Shown: positions 22,128 to 35,141, counted from the first letter of the stretch. The stretch: 64,000 nt of DNA from Rhipidocladum racemiflorum (GCA_036346355.1 CM070577.1:14569666-14633665); one strand, 5' to 3'. A program made the numbers and translations. The notes: generated from the letters alone by a model not told the origin.

Positions 22128-22967
22128 TGTCGGTGTTTCGTGCACCGGCAATACGAATTTTTGGTTAGTGGGGGTCGCACGCTCCCTCTCCTCGAATGGT
22201 TGACTCAAGAAGCCAGGGGTTTATACTGGTTCGGGCTGAATGTCCCTATTCCAGTTCGTGCTGTTGGTGTGTATTGTTTCTTGAGGCGAACGATCGCCAA
22301 AGGGTTACAGATGAGGCGGGGTTTCGATTGGTCGATATCCCTTGCCCCCGGGTGTCCTGCTTCTCCTTATAGACTCGGAGGGGGCAGGTTACATGGGAGT
22401 TTGGAGAGAAAAAAGAAGGGGTACTATACGCCTAGGAGTCTGGTCTTCTGTCTTGTCGTCCGACCGGGCTCCGTCTACCTCCACGCCGGGTTGGTAGTCC
22501 TGCAGCTGGGGGTCCTCGGCCGGGCTGGCGGGGTGACGCACCACTTCGTACGGCCGTCAGCTCCGGCAATTAATCGTATTTGACCTCAGCGTGGCCTCGG
22601 GAGGGTGCGCTCTCCTCCGTGACGTGTCAGGATGACGGGACCGGGGCTTGACTTCTTGGCGAGTCCTCTGACATCCTCGGGAAGGGGTCGCCTACCCTAG
22701 TGCGGACGTCACGGGACGTTGCGCACACAGGGCAGTTGGCCAGTCGTTAGTCGCGGGGCTTGACCCCTCGACTGCTGGCGGAGCCGACCGGCTGCGTGCT
22801 CCGACCTAAGGGGTCGGAGCCCGCTGAGCGCCCGGAGCTGGTCAGAATCAGGGTCAGGTCCCCTCTTTGTGGCCCATGGGCCCTTCGCCAGAGTTGGGCT
22901 TCTAAAAGAGGTCAGCCCGTTCGTAGTTCTGGGCTGATGGGGGCACCCATGGTATGTGTACTCATCA
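22128..22967 (+). mobile_element. Solo LTR (840 bp), gypsy-type
   Basis: Starts TGTCGGTGTTTCGTG and ends GTGTACTCATCA, with the flanking duplication AATGC (22123-22127 and 22968-22972). The body is GC-rich and holds a TATA-like CTTATAGA near 22356. There is no internal domain. The start resembles grass gypsy LTRs that begin TGTCGGTG; orientation is inferred from that and from the promoter-like word. The 147-codon ORF at 22140-22583 is judged spurious. Confidence 0.85.
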
Positions 22968-22972
22968 AATGC

Positions 22973-24448
22973 CTATTGTGATCATCATCATCATCATCAT
23001 ACACACACACATCGAAGCGCTATTATGCACCCTAGTGTAAAATAGTTATTCTATACGTCGGTCGGGCGAGCGTGTCCAAACCATCTCACGTACGCCCACT
23101 TCATGTGTTAACTAAGCCACAATTAGTTACGTGGCCAATTAACTAGTAAATATGTTTTCTTATTTGTTCTATAATCTTTTTTTATTTAGTCATAACTTTT
23201 TTATTGACAACTCCGATTCACGAACGGCTTTTATCGGTAGCTTACTGACGATGAGAGTAACATGACAGTATAAGTCTCGCCAATAAATACTACATGCTGC
23301 TGAACCTTCTAGCATGATAGTAAAATCTATATATATGAATAGTACAATACATATATTGTAAGTACGTAACTATAGGCATAGTTATTTGCAAGATGAGTTA
23401 GAGATCATCACATTATAGACGTCCTATACCCTTTGTGGCTAACTGGCTCTCTCAATGAATTGATGACTACGTTAGGACGAGATAGTGTTAAAAAATGTGA
23501 CTCCTGCAATTTTGTAACGCACCATTCAGATGGAGCCAGCGCAAATTTTGTGAGGCATATTTGGTTTAATAATAGTCTTTACTAGCGAACAAGGCGACCG
23601 GACGCAACAAGGGGCGACACGCGGACAGCGTCGGAGCACTCTAAACCTCTAAAATTTAATATAGTTATAATATGTGTGTTTTGCCCACCTTTCCATCTTA
23701 TTTAAAAAAGGCGTAGATGATTGTATTATAGTGTAATTGCTATCTGGAGAAGTAATTAAACCCTTCCGAATATCATTGTCAGTGAACTTCCTGACAACTC
23801 TTCTGATTCTTAGATCTACATTGGGAGCTGGAATTAATAATGTAAATATGTAGGGTGAAACAAAAACAATTTTGCTTATGCTAATTTGAATGTAACGCGC
23901 TGTATTCCATGTTGCTTAACTGTAACTAAACTATTTTATTTTTTGAAAAGGCAGGCTAGCTGTAATATATTAGAAGAGAGCAAAAACAAGGTTCGAAAGA
24001 GGTCAGGGGAAGGGGGAGTACAGGGGCGAGAAGAGAATCGTGGGCTACGAAGAAGTCCGCTCGATCAATTTTTTGAGACCCGAGGCCCCGGTAACGATCC
24101 AGGATGCAGCCTCATCCTTGATAGATTGAAGAATGTTTTTCATAGTTTCGCTTTCATTTCGAAAGACTGTTGTTTCTCTCTTTTCACATTTGCCAGTTAG
24201 CTATACATATTGTTAGTTATACATATGAGAAAAGCTAGATTGTATCCTATCACACTTGTGAGCTCGGATGAGATTGCAGGTTTTCACTTTTGGTTCGTGC
24301 TTCTGCTGCAATCGAGTGTTTTGAATGGTGAAATGATTGGCTTGGTAATGTTCACTTGTGAGTGACGTGAGTCCATGCATTCCTAGATCTGCAGCATGTT
24401 CAGATATGGTGCAACAGTCAAGTAGAGTTAAATCGTTTCGCATTATGT
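22973..24448. other. Intergenic sequence with one dispersed repeat
   Basis: A (TCA)n/(CA)n simple stretch lies at 22981-23012 and a dispersed repeat at about 23036-23332 (listed separately). The rest is AT-rich without supported genes. The ORF at 23886-24200 has no recognisable domain and mixed composition, so it is not called. Confidence 0.5.
23036..23332 (-). repeat. Dispersed repeat, copy 1
   Basis: Its reverse complement matches 35142-35490 over blocks such as TACTATCATGC, TTCAGCAG, ATTTATTGGCGAGACTT, GAAGTGGGCGTACGTG and TAGAATAACTATT. The two copies are in opposite orientation. Similarity stops after the hairpin-like TAGAATAACTATTCTA end. The class is not determined; there are no convincing TIRs. 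Confidence 0.6.
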
Positions 24449-24830
24449 CTATATTACAATCCGGAGGTTCTCTTGCTCCGGAGAGCATCCACATCGCTAC
24501 CTCGGCAGAGAGGCCCTCGAGGAGTTCCGTTGTTGCCCTCCGCTCCGCACGCGCTCCCCATCGTCGCCTGCCACCTCGTCTCCTTCTCGATCCTTCTCTT
24601 CCCGTTCATCCGGGCTGAGTTCCGCCTGCTCCGAGCACGTCCGCGTTGCCTTTTCCACGAAAAACTCCTTGCTTTCATCGCTTTTTGCATTCCGCTTCTT
24701 CGTTCCATCCCCGCCCCTTCGGCGCCACGTTCTCCGTCAGTCCGCCGCATTGCCGCCCCTCGCCGCCGCGCCCGCCGCTCCGCAGGCCGCGTCAGTTGTG
24801 TCCTCTTTTCGGATACGCCACGCGCGCCGT

Positions 24831-25166
24831 TGTAACATCCCCTTGCCAACGCTGGAGTTCTGAAGGTGTGAGATCACCGATACAGCAATGAGTGAATTTG
24901 CGGGAGAAGAAGAAAGGCAAAGGGGAAAGTAGATTCTATTTCATCAATCGTTCAATACATTTCTGTGTCTCATCTTCAGTATTTATACCCTCTCTAATTC
25001 ACTCAAAACCCCCTCAAAAGATTAACATAAACCTATTATATCCCCCCACGCTGCACTACATACTGCTCACCGTCCTCTCTTTGTCGAAAACGCCCAGCGC
25101 TATTCCGTTTCTGAATTTCTTCCGTTGCTTCCTTCTGCTGTCCTCGTCTCAGACCCGGTCGTAACA
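24831..25166 (-). repeat. 3' LTR of the Reina-like element
   Basis: 336 bp with TG...CA ends. It contains the sequence TATTTATACCCTCTC, absent from the partner LTR, which is 22 bp shorter. Confidence 0.93.
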
Positions 25167-28100
25167 TCACACCCCCCTGAGATATTGCTTGACCCCAAGC
25201 AATAGCAGATGGAAAACGTTTACGAAGCACCTCGAGGTCCTCCCACGTAGCACACTCCACTGGAATCACAGACCATTTAATGTGTCCTTGGGCAATCGCA
25301 GAATTACCCTTCTTCACGAGTCGTCGTTCCAATATTTCTTCAGGTTCTGTCAGATGAGAGTCCAGTGCACTGACCTTCGGCAGCTCAGCGAATACCGGTG
25401 AAAAATCCGGAACAAAAGCTTTAAGTTGGGATACGTGAAATACAAGATGGATTAAAATTTCAGCTGGCAAGTTCAGTCGATATGCCGCCTGACCAATCTT
25501 CTCCTCAACTGTATAGGGCCCATAAAATTTGAAAGCTAGCTTCAGACAGGATCTGTTCACTACTGTATGTTGGGCATAAGGTTGTAATTTTAAAAGGACC
25601 TTCTCTCCCACCTGGAACTGCCACTCCTGACGATTACGATCCTCTTGCAACTTCATACGGTTTTGAGCTTGAGCCAGATGTTGTTTTATCATCTCCAGAT
25701 GTTGCTGCCTCTCTTGCAATACCTCTGCGACATCCTGAGAATGCTGATCAGATGGGTCTGGTATTGTGCCATAATTGGGTTCGGCGCCATATAAAACTTT
25801 GAAAGGGAACACCCCAGCGAAGAATGGAAACTGGTGTTGTACCAGAATTCAGCCATAGCTAACCAACTTCTCCATTTTCCCGGACATTCATGCATTGCAG
25901 AGCGAAGATACATTTCCAAACACTGGTTTACCCGTTCACTCTGCCCGTCGGTTTGAGAGTGGTAGGCGGTGCTCAGCTGCAGTTTGGTGTTCATTGAGTT
26001 AAATAATTCCTTCCAAAAGTGGCTTGTAAAGATTTTGTTTCGATTAGACGTTATAGACCTTGGAACACCATGTAGCTTCACAACATGCTCCAAGAACACC
26101 CAGTCTACCTTTTGGGCAGTGAACGGATGACGCAAAGGAATGAAATGAGCATACTTGGAGAACCTGTCTACCACAACCAAAATGGTATTGTAACCCTCCG
26201 ATAATGGTAAGCCTTCAATAAAATCTATGGTGAGATCAAGCCAAGCAGCTTCGGGAATGGGTAACGGTTGTAAGAGTCCAGCTGATTTTGACCTCTCTCC
26301 TTTCGCATGCTGACAAACAAAGTCTTCAACCTGTGATTTCATAACGTTCCAAAAAAATAATTTCTTCAATCTTTGATGAGTTGCAATCATGCCTGAATGC
26401 CCACCGACAGCGCCGTAATGAAAAGCTGATATTAACTTGGTTCTGAGAGCCGAATTGTTCCCAATCCAAATTCTTCCTCTGTTTTTGATCAGCCCTTGCT
26501 GTAGCTCGTTTCCCTGCTCATCGGGACTGTGCACTGCCAATTGTTGGAGAATGCTCTGAGCCTCTTCATCAATTGCATAAGAATTCACAACCTCCTGGAT
26601 CCACGTGGGTTGCAACTCAGAAATAACTTGCACCTCTATCTCCTTTCCTGCCCGAGAAAGAGCATCAGCCACAACATTGTCTCTTCCTTTCTTATACACT
26701 ATCCGAAAGTGTAACCCCATCAATCTGGTCATTGCCCGGCGTTGCATTTCAAATTGCAACTGTTGTTCTTCGAGGTAACACAAACTGCGATGATCGGTTT
26801 TGATTACAAATTCTTGCCTGAGTAAATAGGGTCTCCATCTTTCTACAGCCAATATTACCGCTAGGAATTCTTTTTCATAGATAGACATTTGTTGATGCTT
26901 GGGACTCGAAGCCTTACCAAAATATGCCACTGGGTGTCCTTGTTGGGACAAAACTGCACCAACTCCATATTCACAAGCGTCTGTCTCCACTTCGAACCCT
27001 TGGTTGAAATCTGGTAGCCTCAATATAGGAGTAGATGAAATTGCTTCTTTCAGCTTCAAAAAGGCGACCTCTGCTTGATCATCCCATAGGAATGCTTTCC
27101 TTTTAAGCAGGTTGGTTAAGGGTTTAGCTAAAATCCCGTATCCCTTCACAAACTTTCGGTAATATCCAGTTAAGCCTAAAAATCCCCTTAATTATGTGAT
27201 ATTTCTCGGACTTGGCCACTCAATCATCACCTTAGTCTTCTTTGGATCAGTAGACACTCCCTGTTCTGATATGATATGACCCAAATGTTCCAATCTACTC
27301 TGTGCGAAGGAGCATTTGGTTCTTTGCACAAAGCATTGATGTTCCCTCAAGGTCTGTAACACTTTGACAAGGTGTTGAACATGGGTAGCCAAATCAGGAC
27401 TGTAAACTAATATATCATCGATGAAAACCAATACAAATTTGCGCAAATATGGTGACAAAACTGAGTTCATCACACATTGAAAGGTAGCGGGGGCATTGGT
27501 CAACCCAAACGGCATAACTTTGAACTGATAATGCCCATGATGTGTCTTGAATGCGGTCTTGTATTCATCCTCCTCCCTCATACAGATCTGGTGATACCCA
27601 GCTCGAAGATCAAGCTTGGAAAAATATTTTGTTCCCGCCAACTCATCCAATAACTCATCGATGACAGGCATTGGAAATTTGTTTTTCACCGTCAGATCAT
27701 TTAACCTTCTGTAGTCGACACAAAATCTCCAGGTTCCGTCTTTCTTTTGCACGAGTAACACCGGGGAGGCAAAGGGACTAACACTGGGTATAATCATCCC
27801 TGATTTGAGCATTTCTCCCACTTGTCTTTCAATTTCATTCTTATGCATTGGAGAGTACCGGTATGGCCTCGAATTTGTGGGCACTGCTCCTGGAATTAAA
27901 GGTATCGCATGGTCGTACTCCCGTCTAGGTGGCAAGCCTTCAGGTTCTGCAAACACATCTTTGTACTGATCCAAGACCTCGGTTACCTCTCTTGGTATGT
28001 CCTCCTCAATTTCTGCATTTTCGGACTCAAGCACTGCTAAGGCCCAAATGTCATTGCCTCGGCTCCATTTGTCCAGCTCTGCTCCACTGTCAAAGATTTT

Positions 28101-30000
28101 AGCTCTATCTGTTGGACCTCCTTAACCCCTCGTAACAGGATTTGCTTTCCCTTGTACTTGAATTTTATAGTTTTGTCCTTCCAGTTGCATATCATGGGGC
28201 TATGAGCCTTCAACCAATCCATCCCTAGGATGGCATCATATCCACCCAACTCCAACACTCTGAGATCAGTTTGAAAAGTGTATCCTTGTGTCCACCTTTC
28301 CAATTTGGGTATCCATCTATCACAACACATTTTGTCGCCATTAGCAATTTTCACTTCCACAGGCTCTGTCAGTTGAGATATACATCCAATCTTTTGCAAG
28401 AAACCGGCATTCACAAAACTATGTGAGCTTCCTGAGTCAATCAGGAGAAGCATTACCTGATTCCTAACCAAGGCCAATATTCGCATTGTTTCTTTCTCTT
28501 CGGTTCCTGATAGAGCATTTAAGGATAAATCACATATCTCTTCCTGATTAGTTTCGGTCCATTCCAACATATCCAGGACTTCATCGGACATCACCTCCTT
28601 GTGCTCTTCCAAGTTAATTGCCTGTAATTGTGCTTGAGCCTTCTTCCGACATTGTAAATGATGATTAGGTTCGTACTTTTCTCCGCATTGATAGCACAAT
28701 CCATTGGCTCTACGGTACTCCCTGATCTGCCTGGCCTTCCACAAGTCTCCTTGTCCAAATTTCGGTCCACTGTTATAGTTATCTGGCTTTTGTGATCCTG
28801 TTCCCTCCCGGGCACCTGCCGCCTTTGATTTCCAACTCTTGTTTTGATCCAGAATCTCTTGCTGAATCTTGGCCAACATCGCCGCTTTGTCCACTGTTTC
28901 CGGAACCATACCTTGAACTGCTCCTCTGAGCTCGGGTTTTAGCCCCTTCACGAATTGTGAAATGAATAATTCCTCCCCATAAAACGGATTGTGCATGGAG
29001 ATCTCGTACATGAGTTCGTCGAATTGACGTTTATACTCCATCACCGTTCCGGTCTATCGGATACCCACCAATTCTTCCATCAGTCTCCTATGATCTTGGG
29101 CTCCAAATTTGCCTTCTACAGCTTGAATAAACTGATCCCAGTTACCCAAATCGTTCCGAACCTTAAACACTTGCAACCATTTTGAGGCATTCCCTTCCAT
29201 GTGCATCGTCGCCACTGTCACCCACAGCGCTTCGGGGATATTGAAAATTCTGAAATAGTCAATGCATTTCTCTCGCCAAACTCAGGGGCCTTCTCCATCA
29301 AACCGAGGAAACGACATCTTCGGTATTGGACTCCTGCTGAATCCCAGGAGCTCTCTTCTTTGGTGATCGATCGAGCCTAACATCTCCGTTTGCACTCCCG
29401 AAGCACTTCTGCATCTCCTTTCCCCCAGTGATGGTGATGGATCAGAATCCACCCTTCGCTCATATCCTGGCGGCGCAGGTGTGAAAAGTGCTTTCTCCAT
29501 AGCTGCTAGCTCGCCGATCTTGCTTGCTTCAGCAATCTTTTTCACCGTCAACCGCGCCACCGCTTGCGCCGTCGCCTCCATCTGCTTCGCCATCAGTTGT
29601 TGGTCTTTAGTCTGTTGCTCCACTGCCCTCGCTGTCAACTCAGTCCTCGCCATGAGTTGCTGCTGGGTAATATCCATCGTCTCAGTCCTCGCCACGAGTT
29701 GTTGTTGGTTCAGGTCCATAGCCTCGATTTTGGCAAACAGCAGGTCGAGACTCTCCTTGATACCGCTCATCTGCTCCTCCGATCTCTCTGATGTCGCCCC
29801 CATCGCCTCCAGGACGAGTTGGGTTTGAATTGAGGGTTTTGGGGGTGCCGTTTTGTCGATCTGAACCGAGTTAACCAAGTTCCCGGAGATTTCACAGGGA
29901 TCAGCAAGAACCAATCGTAATCGGTTTTGCGTTCCCCAACCGTCACTTGGGATTTTACAACTCAAGATTCGATCGGCCGAGCTCTGATACCAGACTGTAA
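25036..30000 (-). pseudogene. Reina-like gag-pol polyprotein gene, disabled
   Basis: Order on the minus strand: gag with a coiled-coil N-terminus rich in QQQLxAR repeats (about 29810-29500); MSFPRFDGEGP; zinc knuckle CYQCGEKYEPNHHLQC (near 28690); protease with LLIDSGSSHSFVN; RT with FCVDYRRLND and FIDDILVY (near 27420); RNase H with EVETDACEYGVGAVL and TDHRSLCYLEEQQ; integrase with DLTIDFIEGLP and TDGQSERVN; then a chromodomain-like PEEILERRLVKKGN...WEDLEVLRKRFP near 25320-25200. Defects: stops at about 29282 (TGA), 29056 (TAG) and 27192 (TAA), each one C-to-T change from a sense codon; frameshifts between protease and RT (about 28040) and late in integrase (about 25815). The second integrase Asp is replaced (SNRNK where SDRDK is usual). 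It could move only in trans. Confidence 0.92.
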
Positions 30001-30309
30001 CATCCCCTTGCCAACGCTGGAGTTCTGAAGGCGTGAGATCACCGATACAGCAATGAGTGAATTTGCGGGAGAAGAAGAAAGGCAAAGGGGAAAGTAGATT
30101 CTATTTCATCAATCGTTCAATACATTTATGTGTCTCATCTTCAGTACAAAAACCTCTCAAAAGATTAACATAAAAATATTATATCCCCCCACGCTGCACT
30201 ACATACTGCTCACCGTCCTCTCTTTGTCGAAAACGCCCAGCGCTATTCCGTTTCTGAATTTCTTCCGTTGCTTCCTTCTGCTGTCCTCGTCTCAGACCCG
30301 GTCGTAACA
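29996..30309 (-). repeat. 5' LTR of the Reina-like element
   Basis: 314 bp, adjoining the primer-binding site at 29980-29995. It matches 24831-25166 nearly throughout apart from one indel and a few substitutions. Confidence 0.93.
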
Positions 30310-31612
30310 GCCGTCCACGCCGGTCTACTTTGGGGGTACTGCGTGCGTCGTCTTCCCGGATCTGCGATTTTGGGGGGGTTGTTTGTGTCGTCTGCCCGGA
30401 TCTGCTGTAGTGATGCCGCGCCGGGATTCTGCTGCGTCGCCTCGCTTGCTTCCTCGTTCTGCATCTGCTGGTCTGCTATGCGCGTCGCTCGCTGTGATTT
30501 TGGTTCATCGCAAGGGTTCCAGCGAATGTACCGATTCGATCCTCCGTATCCGTCGCCGACACACCGCGGTATGGCCCGTCACGCAAATGCTGCCACCGCC
30601 GCCATTCGCTATATCGCCGTCGTTACCGCCTCCATCATCGGTCAGCTCACTGCCGTTTTTGCCTGCACCGTCGATGCCTCGTTTTTGTTATGCGTTGCGC
30701 TCTTTGACGCTCATCGCTGTCTGCCTGCTCTTTATTTTCCGGTGTTGCTCCCGCTCGGCTGCATCACCATGTGCTCTTGCTTCGCCTTCGCGCTTTGCGT
30801 GTGCGGCTGTTTCGCCCTCATCACCGGGTATACATCTGTTTCTTACATTACTCACCGGGTATACATCTGTTTCTTCAACAAAATTACATCTTATGTTTTA
30901 TTATCATTCTGTTCCTCACTATATACGTCTAAAACAGTACCACATTATAGATTAATACCCTACAAAGCTATTAAAACTAAACTATAGAAAATCTCGATAT
31001 CTTGCCTGCATTGGTAGTGTGTTATTTCATACTTACACATGTGCTAATTTTCTGCCTTCTACAGAGACAATAGATTTATACTACGCATCAGATTTCTGCG
31101 CTGTCAAAACAGCTGCCAAATTTACAGAAACATAAACAGCACTTCGTTATTAATAGTATCTATCTAGCTGACACAACAATGGCATAGCATAGCGCCTTTG
31201 CTTTCCAATTCCGTTGCATTTTTTATTAAAACAGTCTGCTGCTCCTGTTTATGTACCTAGCACAGCAATACCTTAGTACAACATTAGAGCTTATTACTCA
31301 AATCCATTTCCTTTTTTATTTCCAGCAGCATTCGACTACAGCTCCAAAAGCACCGCGTTATGAGTTAAATATATAGCGGTTCTCTCAGTATGTTTTATAC
31401 CACGCTTTGAGCTACCGATTAAAAGACTACAGGACACTATCAATACATCTATCACCCTACGAACCTCGCTACCGCAAATATACAGGACACTATCAATACA
31501 TCTAAACAATACCCAAAAAAAACTATCAATCTTATTTACTCGCTAATTTCTTCCTTTATAAAATTCACCGTATATATTCCCTACGCGGCGTGCGCCGCGT
31601 ATACCTTCCTAG

Positions 31613-32093
31613 TAGTTTTGACGAGTGGATGTGGTAGCATGCATTTCATTTTTCCTTCAAAAGAAATTACAAGTGATACTGAGTGAACAGGCAATTTGCC
31701 CCCTCGTTGACTATGTACTACTCCTTTGATCATAAACAGTTATTGTTTTAGATATTAATATGGTACTTAAAACACAACTTTGATCACTAAATTTTATTAT
31801 AATATCTTTATAAAACTGAATAAAATTATAATACTACACATATAATTTTTATGTATCCAAGTTAAATATTTAAAAATATATCGATAGTTAAAGTTTTGAA
31901 AGTTTGATTACTACTATACCCAAAACAACAAATTAATCTCCGATCTGATGTACAGCTTTCTATGTACAAAATGCAAATACATGATCACTTGCACCATTTC
32001 TGCTCAGATGATACAATACATGGTGTCGGTAACAACTAGACCAAAGGATCATTTCTACCTGCAGACTGCACAGATTATGGGCTGTATAATATT
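31613..32093. other. Intergenic sequence with a MITE-like AT-rich segment
   Basis: Around 31725-31910 the sequence (CTACTCCTTTGATCATAAAC, then ATATTAATATGGTAC and TAAAACTGAATAAAATTATA) resembles one half of the grass MITE class beginning CTCCnTnnGTCATAAA. No second end could be found. No genes. Confidence 0.4.
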
Positions 32094-35014
32094 TGTGACG
32101 GACCCGCCCTTTTCAGGAGGTGCGTTTAAATCCGCAACGGCTATCCAGGAAGATTAGCCGTCGGGAACCAAGTCATACATTGCTAGCATAAGAACGAAAC
32201 AACTGTTTTAATACAAATAAGGCCTAACGGCCAGAGCTTTACAAAAGGAAGCGGCGGGCTTCAATAAATCACATTACCAAAAGACCACACAGGCAAGGCC
32301 TGAGCACAGAAAAAGGACCCTAAAACCAGACTACTTCGCCATCTACGATCTTCTGGAGTTCTCATGCGTCTTCAGATTCTAAAATAGGTTGAAAAGCAAG
32401 ACTGAGTACACAACAGCACTCAGCAAACCGCACGGAAATTCTGAATATTACATGCAGGGATATTCACAAGGAAATGGTAATATGGTTATTATCATTGTGG
32501 ATGCATTTTCATTTTCGAATACATTTTACATTTGAAGCACAAACCATACATAATAGAAATAAGCAAATTTTGAGTTTTCACAAGTTCACCATTACGTCAA
32601 GTTGGAAATAACAATTCTACTTGGGTTAGGTTACGGGATTCACCCCAATTCAAACTCAGCTTCATTTACCAGAAGCACGGTGTATTCGAATACCATTTAA
32701 ACATGACTCTGCAGAGTTGCTCAGCTTTACCCACAAGATATCTACGACCGTTATGCCACGTATGAATTACATGCAACTTAAATGCATGCGGCCGGGCCAA
32801 GATTATCAAAGCTTTTCGTTGAACTACCCCTCTTTAGCACTTACCCGGTAGTTTTAAAACCACACAATCCTCGGGACCCCCACGGGCCACGGTGGGAGGC
32901 GCAGTCCGATTTTGTGGGTATCTACCGTTGTGGATAGGCGACACCACTGGTCAACCTCTATTCCACCCCGTTCGCCGCGGGCATACGGATCAACGCCCAC
33001 AGTATGGAACCTCTCGCCTATAAGTATTCCAAGGGGAAGTTCAAGTACCGAGCTAGGTTGGATCGAGTCAACGAGGTCAACTGACCCAACTTGTGGTTGA
33101 GCGGGATCTAAGTTATTTACTTTACCCAAGGTTGTGATTACTTAAAAATTATGCCTAAGACTTAGCCAATTCCAAACCAACAAATCCACACCACACACAT
33201 TGGCCTCGTCATCGGTCGAGGATCGGGCACATGGCCATCTAGTGGTTTGCCCGCCAAGTCCACTCACCGTAGCATATTTTTGAATATAGTCTACATCAAG
33301 CCTCCTGTTTGATGGTTTTATTTTATTACACAAAGCCTTTAGTTGTTCGACTAATTAATTTAACCATCATTAAACGAGGTGCAATAGCTAAGTCTAAGGT
33401 TTGCAAAGGAATAATGGCACAACAATACAAAGTGGGTCTTTAAGCAAGCAAGGTACTAGCTATGTCGTCATGGCATTCTAAAATAAACATTTCTAGCATT
33501 TAACATAATAACATAATGCGATAAGGAAATAATTAATACTACAATAGTATCATGGGTTCAACATGTTCAAGGAGTGCGGCTTGCCTTGCGAGGCGAGGGG
33601 AAATCCTAGGTTGTCGTCGATGTAGTCGATTACGGTGCCGATCACGTCCGGCTCCTTCTTCGGCTCCTCGTAACGCTCTGGGACGGCTCCAAGGTCGGGT
33701 CTAGCGCACAACAAGCGAGCAATAAATAAACGAACAAAACAAAAGAGAAAAGAAAAGAGAAAAACAAGAAAAAGGAAAAACAAAAAGAATCGAGAGAGAA
33801 AGGGCCGGAGGGGAGGTTTGAGGGCTTTTTGGGTATTTTAGAATTTTGTGGACTTCAAATGGTGAAACGGAGAGTGTTTTTGGACTCAGTGTCTCGAAAC
33901 GGTTGAGATAGTGTATTTGGGCCATTTTTGGAGGTTCCGGGATTTTTCGGAGCATTTAACTGGTTTTCTCGGATTAATAAAATCCGAAAAGAAAAGAAAA
34001 AGAGAAAACAGTAACGTGCCGCGCCAGGCACGGCCCACTCGGCCGGTTTGGCCCACGGGCGAGATCATGCGCGGCAGCGGTGGCGGCCCGATTCTTGCCG
34101 CGCACTCGACAGTGGGGCCGCGACGCAATGAGGCTGGCGGGTGGGGCCAGCAGCGGCGAGTGCTCGGCGGGGGGGGGCAAGGCATATGACAAGCGGGACC
34201 CCGCGGTCAGAGAGTGAGAGGGAGAGCGAGAGGGGGATTAAGAGGCAGGGGGCTAGGGTTGCGGGGCGAGCGGCGGCGGGCGATTTGGCGCCGGCTCGGA
34301 CGGCGGCGAGGCGAGCAAGCGGGGTGAGGCGAGGGTGGCCGGGGGTGGGGACGAAGGGCTTGGGGTCTCGGTGGGGGAGACAAAGAGGCGAGGGGTGAGG
34401 GAGGCCTTCGGCCGGAGCTGAAGGGGACGAGGGAAGCGAGGGGACTCAGGCGGCGGTGAGGCTCACCAAGGCAGGCGAAGGGGCGAACGGGGACGCGAAG
34501 GGGCGCGACGCGGGCTTTATACCCGCGCGCGGCATGGGCACAAGGCGGAGCAGGCAAGGATGAAGCGACGGGGCAGGGGCGATGACGCGCGCGGAGGCGA
34601 CGGGAGCAGGCGGCGCCGAGTTCCAAGGCGGTGGCGCGGGCGTGACGCACGGGAGCAGGCGAGGCCAACGGTCGCGCGGGCATGGGCGCAGCAGGGGATC
34701 CAAGGCGGCGAGTCCACGAGGTGGTTGGGCAACGGGGATGGCGACGGGACGGCGGTGACGCGAGGCCACGGAGGCGGAGCTGGTGGCGCTGCAGGTGAGG
34801 CGGACAAGACGGCGAGGCGACGCGGGCGACCGTGCGAGCGCGCAAGGACCAGTCTGAGCGGGAGACCAAGTAAACGTTGCAACCACTCCCATCCAATCCT
34901 CCAACGGATCCAAGAACGGGATCAAGAACGAATAAACACGCTTAGGATCCAATTAATCACCAAATTAGGATTTGCAATTAGGTTTTGGATCTTCGAAATT
35001 TTTGGGGCATTTCA
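32094..35014 (-). mobile_element. Solo LTR (2921 bp), Tekay-like but a distinct family
   Basis: Starts TGTGACGGACCCGCC and ends TTTGGGGCATTTCA on the plus strand, with the duplication ATATT (32089-32093 and 35015-35019). It has the same architecture as the TGTCGGGACC family (minus start TGAAATGCCCC) and shares the double-palindrome block (32682-32716) and ACCCACAAGATAT. A very GC-rich part (about 34010-34860) gives long but meaningless overlapping ORFs. No internal domain. Confidence 0.9.
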
Positions 35015-35141
35015 ATATTTTACTATTACACAGACTCCACGTATTACTAAATCCTCTTACATAATAGTACATATTATATTATATATATATTATATATATA
35101 TTACTATATAAATACTATATTATATATATATATTACTATCA

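Larger units (their letters stand above)
24831..30309 (-). mobile_element. Complete Reina-like chromovirus (Ty3/gypsy), 5479 bp
   Basis: LTRs at 24831-25166 (3') and 29996-30309 (5') both run TGTAACATCCCC...GGTCGTAACA on the plus strand, with the target duplication GCCGT (24826-24830 and 30310-30314). The primer-binding site TGGTATCAGAGC (minus) is next to the 5' LTR and a purine tract, CAGGGGGGTG, next to the 3' LTR. Small size, short LTRs and a C-terminal chromodomain fit the Reina clade. The LTRs differ by an indel near 24980-25015 versus 30145-30158. Confidence 0.95.
24449..31612 (+). mobile_element. Non-autonomous Helitron with a nested retrotransposon
   Basis: The right end has the Helitron signature: the perfect stem TACGCGGCG/CGCCGCGTA (31582-31602, loop TGC) shortly before CTAG (31609-31612), followed by host T. 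The left end is placed at TCTATATTACAATCC (24449), a TC start of the kind seen in grass Helitrons; the base before it is G instead of A, so the left edge is less firm. Removing the element at 24831-30309 leaves about 1.7 kb, too short for Rep/helicase. It contains a short direct repeat, CACCGGGTATACATCTGTTT (about 30824 and 30853), and a repeated TACAGGACACTATCAATAC (about 31429 and 31480). Confidence 0.72.

Noticed and set aside
22140..22583. 147-codon plus ORF
   Set aside because: Lies wholly within a solo LTR with an AATGC duplication; no protein family resemblance.
23036..23332. Helitron call for the dispersed repeat
   Set aside because: Copy 1 ends near CTAG after a hairpin, but copy 2 ends CTCG, the hairpin is AT-rich, and no TC start is shared.
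23886..24200. 104-codon plus ORF
   Set aside because: No recognisable domain, mixed AT-rich and charged composition, no promoter or relatives that I recognise.
30268..30987. 239-codon plus ORF
   Set aside because: Begins inside the LTR of the Reina-like element and runs into Helitron DNA; Cys/Ala-rich, no domain, and created by the junction.
34207..34952. Long overlapping ORFs (up to 229 codons) on both strands
   Set aside because: They lie in the very GC-rich part of a solo LTR with an exact ATATT duplication; Pro/Arg/Ala-rich composition in every frame indicates composition-driven open frames.
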